DNA of 18,251 nt from Tannerella sp. (GTDB taxonomy: Bacteria > Bacteroidota > Bacteroidia > Bacteroidales > Tannerellaceae), in NCBI GenBank assembly GCA_031272655.1, contig JAISTJ010000067.1, forward strand, positions 1 to 18,251, given 5' to 3'. The notes under the pieces are model-generated. The model searched no databases and was not told where the DNA came from. It saw only the letters and a program-made list of their open reading frames with translations. The translations under genes were made by a program, and so were the position numbers. The number at the start of each line of letters is the position of its first letter. The stretch's first letter is position 1. Below, piece by piece: positions 15,660-18,251 of the stretch.

Positions 15660-15695
15660 GAATTAAAAATTAAGAATTAAAAATTAAGAATTAAG
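15640..15695 (+). repeat. Tandem heptamer array, eight copies of AATTRAR
   Basis: The units, in order, are AATTGAA, AATTGAG, AATTGAG, AATTAAA, AATTAAG, AATTAAA, AATTAAG and AATTAAG, 56 bp without interruption. The array begins inside the GH106 gene, contains its stop codon (15657-15659) and ends 6 nt before the GH92 start codon at 15702. It therefore makes up nearly the whole GH106-GH92 spacer. Since seven is not a multiple of three, unit gain or loss upstream of the stop changes the phase, although stops are frequent in the repeat. Confidence 0.9.
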
Positions 15696-15701
15696 AGATT
15701 T

Positions 15702-17990
15702 ATGAAACGGTTTTTGGTGTTATTTGTTATTATAGCTCTACAGGCGCAGGCGCAGACACGGCTCTCGGATTATGTTGACCCATTCGTAGGGGCTACTACT
15801 CAGGGCTATGAAGCGGGTAAGACGTTTCCGGGGGCGGCGTCGCCTTTCGGACTTGTACAGGTCAGCCCTAACACAATCTATGGCGGCGACAACGGTTCGG
15901 GCTACAGCTATGAGCATGAGAGCGTTGAAGGGTTTGCCCTGACGCAGATGAGTGGCTGCGGCTGGGGCGGAGACCTCGGTAACTTCCTCGTGCTGCCCGC
16001 TACCGGCGAGATGAAACTCGTTGCCGGAACGCTCGACAACCCAGACGAAGGCTATCGCTCGCGCTTCAACAAACAGACGGAGACTGCCCGTGCAGGCTAT
16101 TACTCCGCCGAACTCACCGACTATGGCGTAAAAGCCGAGATGACTTGCTCGCCTCATGCGGGCTTCTTCCGCTTCACCTATCCAGAAAACAGACAGTCGC
16201 GCATCCAGATTGACCTTACGCACCGCGTTGCAGGCACGTCGGCGCTGCAAAAAGTGCGTCGCGTCGGCGATAATGCAATAGAAGGCTATATAGTATGTAC
16301 GCCCAAAGAAGGCGGCTGGGGCTATGGCAACGGGAAAGCCGAATACACCCTTCACTTTTATGCCGTATTCTCCAAACCGTTAAAGAATTACGGCGTCTGG
16401 AGCGCCAATATCCCCGACGGACATCCGCGAAAAATGGATGACGTTTTAAAAGATGATTATCAGCAACTTATAAAAGATGCCACAATAATCCGCGATTTTC
16501 AAGGCGACATCGAAGGCAAGCATCTTGGCTTCTTCACTGAATTTGAAACCAAAGCAGGCGAACAGGTGCTGATGAAAGTAGGCGTCTCGTTTGTGAGTGA
16601 AAAAAGCGCCGCTGCTAACCTCAATGCGGAGATTGCCGACATGGATTTCGACGGCGCTTACGAACGCAACCGCGCCGCATGGGACAAAGCATTGGCTACG
16701 ATTACCGTCAAAGGCGGTTCGGAAAAACAGAAGCGAATATTTTACAGCGCCCTGTATCACGTGATGATAGACCCGCGTCTCGTCGCCGACGTGGACGGCA
16801 AATATCCGGGCGGCGACGGACAGATTCACGAGACGTCCTCTTTCAACAAGAGGATGTTCTTCAGCGGGTGGGACGTCTTCCGCAGTCAGATGCCGCTGCT
16901 GACAATCATTGCGCCCCAAATAGTCAGCGATATGCTCAACTCGCTCATCACCCTTGCCAAAGAAAACGGCAGCAACTACCTCTGCCGCTGGGTGTTCTTT
17001 AACTCCTACAGCGACGAATGTATGGTAGGAAATCCCACTATATCAGTTATTTATGACGCCTACGCAAAGGGGATACGCAACTTCGACATAGACAAGGCAT
17101 ATCGCTTCGGGGTTAATACCTCGAAGATTTGGGGCAACGAAAGGCTTGGATTCATGCCTGATACGGTATGGCGCGGCTCTGTCTCAACCACGCTCGAATA
17201 TGCTTATACCGAATGGTGTATGGCGCAGTTGGCAAAAGCGCTCGGCAAGAAAGACGATTACAAAAAATATATAAAGCTCTCAAAATCATACAGAAACGTC
17301 TGGAACGACAGCATCAAGTGGTTCTGGCCAAAGAACGAGAAAGGCGAGTTCCTGCCATACACCAAGCGCGGACGGCTGCATGAAAACTACGGCGCTGTGG
17401 AATGTAACCCTTTTCAGCAAGGATGGTTCGTGCCGCATGATATACCCGGACTTGTGAAGCTTATCGGCGGCAAAGACAAGACCCTTAAAGAGCTTGACTA
17501 CCTGTTTGCCAACACTCCGGCAGACTTTAGCTGGAACGAGTTCTACAATCATTCCAACGAGCCGGTTCATCATATTCCGTTCCTGTACAACCGTCTCGGC
17601 GAGCCATGGAAAACGCAGCGCTGGTCGCGTTTTATTTGCGACAACGCCTACAAAGAGGGTATTCACGGCATCATCGGCAACGAAGACCTCGGACAGATGT
17701 CGGCTTGGTACGTCCTCGCAGCAAGCGGCATTCATCCGGTCTGTCCGGGCGAAACGCGCTTCGAACTGACATCGCCCGTTTTCGACGAGATTTGTTTCAA
17801 CCTTCCTTCCGGCAAGACCTTTATTATTAAGGCTATAAACAACTCTCCAACAAATATTTATATCCAATCGTCCACCCTGAACGGGAAAAAGTACAACAAA
17901 TATTACCTTGAATACGGTGATATAATGAAAGGCGGAATGCTGGAACTGCAGATGGGGGGCAAGCCCATGATGTCAGCTGGTGGCGCATAA
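15702..17990 (+). CDS. GH92 alpha-mannosidase, secreted
   Basis: GH92 enzymes are calcium-dependent inverting exo-alpha-mannosidases, abundant in Bacteroidetes that eat N-glycans, yeast mannan and other mannosides. The 762-residue protein has a signal peptide (KRFLVLFVIIALQAQAQ). It then has the family opening LSDYVDPFVGATTQGYEAGK with TFPGAASPFGLVQVSPNT, an N-terminal beta-sandwich, and an (alpha/alpha)6 catalytic domain. Conserved sites in the latter are VECNPFQQGWFVPHDIPGL (Glu567, likely general acid), SNEPVHHIPFLYN (Glu620, substrate/calcium region) and GNEDLGQMSAWYV (Asp662, likely base region). The linkage specificity (alpha-1,2, 1,3, 1,4 or 1,6) is not certain. An Asn619-Glu620 pair is present where, as I recall, alpha-1,2-specific members have His-Glu. 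It lies 42 nt after the GH106 gene, separated only by the heptamer array, and has no promoter box of its own. Confidence 0.95.
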   Translation: MKRFLVLFVIIALQAQAQTRLSDYVDPFVGATTQGYEAGKTFPGAASPFGLVQVSPNTIYGGDNGSGYSYEHESVEGFALTQMSGCGWGGDLGNFLVLPATGEMKLVAGTLDNPDEGYRSRFNKQTETARAGYYSAELTDYGVKAEMTCSPHAGFFRFTYPENRQSRIQIDLTHRVAGTSALQKVRRVGDNAIEGYIVCTPKEGGWGYGNGKAEYTLHFYAVFSKPLKNYGVWSANIPDGHPRKMDDVLKDDYQQLIKDATIIRDFQGDIEGKHLGFFTEFETKAGEQVLMKVGVSFVSEKSAAANLNAEIADMDFDGAYERNRAAWDKALATITVKGGSEKQKRIFYSALYHVMIDPRLVADVDGKYPGGDGQIHETSSFNKRMFFSGWDVFRSQMPLLTIIAPQIVSDMLNSLITLAKENGSNYLCRWVFFNSYSDECMVGNPTISVIYDAYAKGIRNFDIDKAYRFGVNTSKIWGNERLGFMPDTVWRGSVSTTLEYAYTEWCMAQLAKALGKKDDYKKYIKLSKSYRNVWNDSIKWFWPKNEKGEFLPYTKRGRLHENYGAVECNPFQQGWFVPHDIPGLVKLIGGKDKTLKELDYLFANTPADFSWNEFYNHSNEPVHHIPFLYNRLGEPWKTQRWSRFICDNAYKEGIHGIIGNEDLGQMSAWYVLAASGIHPVCPGETRFELTSPVFDEICFNLPSGKTFIIKAINNSPTNIYIQSSTLNGKKYNKYYLEYGDIMKGGMLELQMGGKPMMSAGGA

Positions 17991-18013
17991 TAAACGGGGA
18001 TATAAAATTTGCC

Positions 18014-18044
18014 TTGTTGATGTCAATAATTATTTGTATTTTTG
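18014..18044 (+). promoter_or_regulatory. Promoter of the gene starting at 18146
   Basis: TTG at 18014-18016 and TATTTTTG at 18037-18044 (exact TAnnTTTG) are 20 nt apart. A second possible -33, TTTG at 18008-18011, is 25 nt away. Transcription would start near 18051, leaving a leader of about 95 nt before the ATG at 18146. This marks a transcription unit separate from the glycosidases. Confidence 0.6.
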
Positions 18045-18060
18045 CTGCGATTTTCCGACC

Positions 18061-18114
18061 ATGTCAGTTCGGCAAGTTGCAAAACACCGGCGAAAGAAGA
18101 AGTGGGAAATTTGA
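18061..18114 (+). CDS. Short leader ORF, 17 residues, strongly basic
   Basis: ATG at 18061 opens a frame encoding MSVRQVAKHRRKKKWEI before TGA at 18112-18114. It begins about 10 nt after the predicted transcription start, so translation would be nearly leaderless, and no ribosome binding site is seen. Eight of the 17 residues are Lys, Arg or His. It might be a regulatory leader peptide for the gene at 18146 or simply a chance ORF. I do not recognise it. Confidence 0.25.
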   Translation: MSVRQVAKHRRKKKWEI

Positions 18115-18145
18115 GTTTGATAATAACTAAAAAGTTACCTCAATC

Positions 18146-18251
18146 ATGCGGAAGCGCCTGTTAACAATGCTGATATTCCTGCTGTATGCGGGGAGGATGT
18201 CCGGTCAGGGGGGCGGGACGAGCTTCAACACGCCCATCCTGCTGGGCCCCT
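18146..18251 (+). CDS. N-terminus of a secreted protein, truncated by the window end
   Basis: Only 35 complete codons are visible. They encode a clear Sec signal peptide (basic RKR, then LLTMLIFLLYAG, with likely cleavage after MSGQ) followed by GGGTSFNTPILLGP. The mature start resembles, from memory, the N-termini of some large secreted Bacteroidetes proteins, but that is too little for a family call. It has its own promoter and a leader of about 95 nt. Whether it belongs to the PUL cannot be judged. Confidence 0.6.
   Translation, partial: MRKRLLTMLIFLLYAGRMSGQGGGTSFNTPILLGP

Noticed and set aside
1..18251. CRISPR array, tRNA, rRNA, transposase or phage genes
   Set aside because: No spaced direct-repeat array, no cloverleaf or rRNA-like stretch and no transposase or integrase motifs were seen. 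The tandem heptamers have no spacers.

Overview
The window comes from a member of the Bacteroidota, most likely an anaerobic glycan-degrading Bacteroidales-type organism. It has a SusC/SusD pair, a FecR anti-sigma factor, a Bacteroidetes-type ECF sigma factor and several secreted glycoside hydrolases. Most gene starts are preceded by promoters of the Bacteroidetes form (TTTG about 20 nt upstream of TAnnTTTG). No species can be named from the sequence.

Layout. Positions 1-127 are a repeat-rich spacer with a perfect 15-bp inverted repeat and a fragment of a dispersed 'GTCATTGCGA' repeat. galE (minus, 128-1144) and an ECF sigma factor gene (plus, 1228-1809) diverge from overlapping promoters. 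A hairpin at 1833-1868 separates the sigma gene from susD (minus, 1880-3424). It is followed on the minus strand by susC with an N-terminal STN signalling domain (3448-7026) and by fecR (7174-8238), so the transcription order is fecR, susC, susD. Going the other way from fecR are a GH36-type alpha-galactosidase (8338-10380), a non-SusC TonB-dependent receptor (10455-12350), a GH106-type alpha-L-rhamnosidase lipoprotein (12417-15659) and a GH92 alpha-mannosidase (15702-17990). A new secreted-protein gene begins at 18146 and runs off the window, preceded by a 17-codon leader ORF.

How it works together. This is a polysaccharide utilization locus (PUL) of the sigma/anti-sigma type. SusD and SusC would bind and import a glycan. 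The STN domain of SusC would pass the 'substrate present' signal to the periplasmic end of FecR, which would release the ECF sigma factor to boost the locus. The hydrolases have export signals and would trim alpha-Gal, alpha-Rha and alpha-Man residues. GalE could feed released galactose into central metabolism.

Most interesting observation. In the 147-nt gap between fecR and susC there is a complete plus-strand transcription unit with no ORF: TTTG-N20-TAATTTTG at 7002-7033, then a GC-rich hairpin with a six-T tail at 7101-7134. It would make a roughly 95-nt RNA antisense to the susC leader. This matches the arrangement of the cis-encoded antisense sRNAs (DonS type) that repress sigma/anti-sigma PULs in Bacteroides. 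Other notable points are an in-frame dispersed-repeat insertion inside the GH106 gene, a heptamer array (8 copies of AATTRAR) that contains the GH106 stop codon, a perfect 9-bp inverted repeat overlapping the TonB-receptor promoter, and separation of the sigma gene from its presumed anti-sigma partner.
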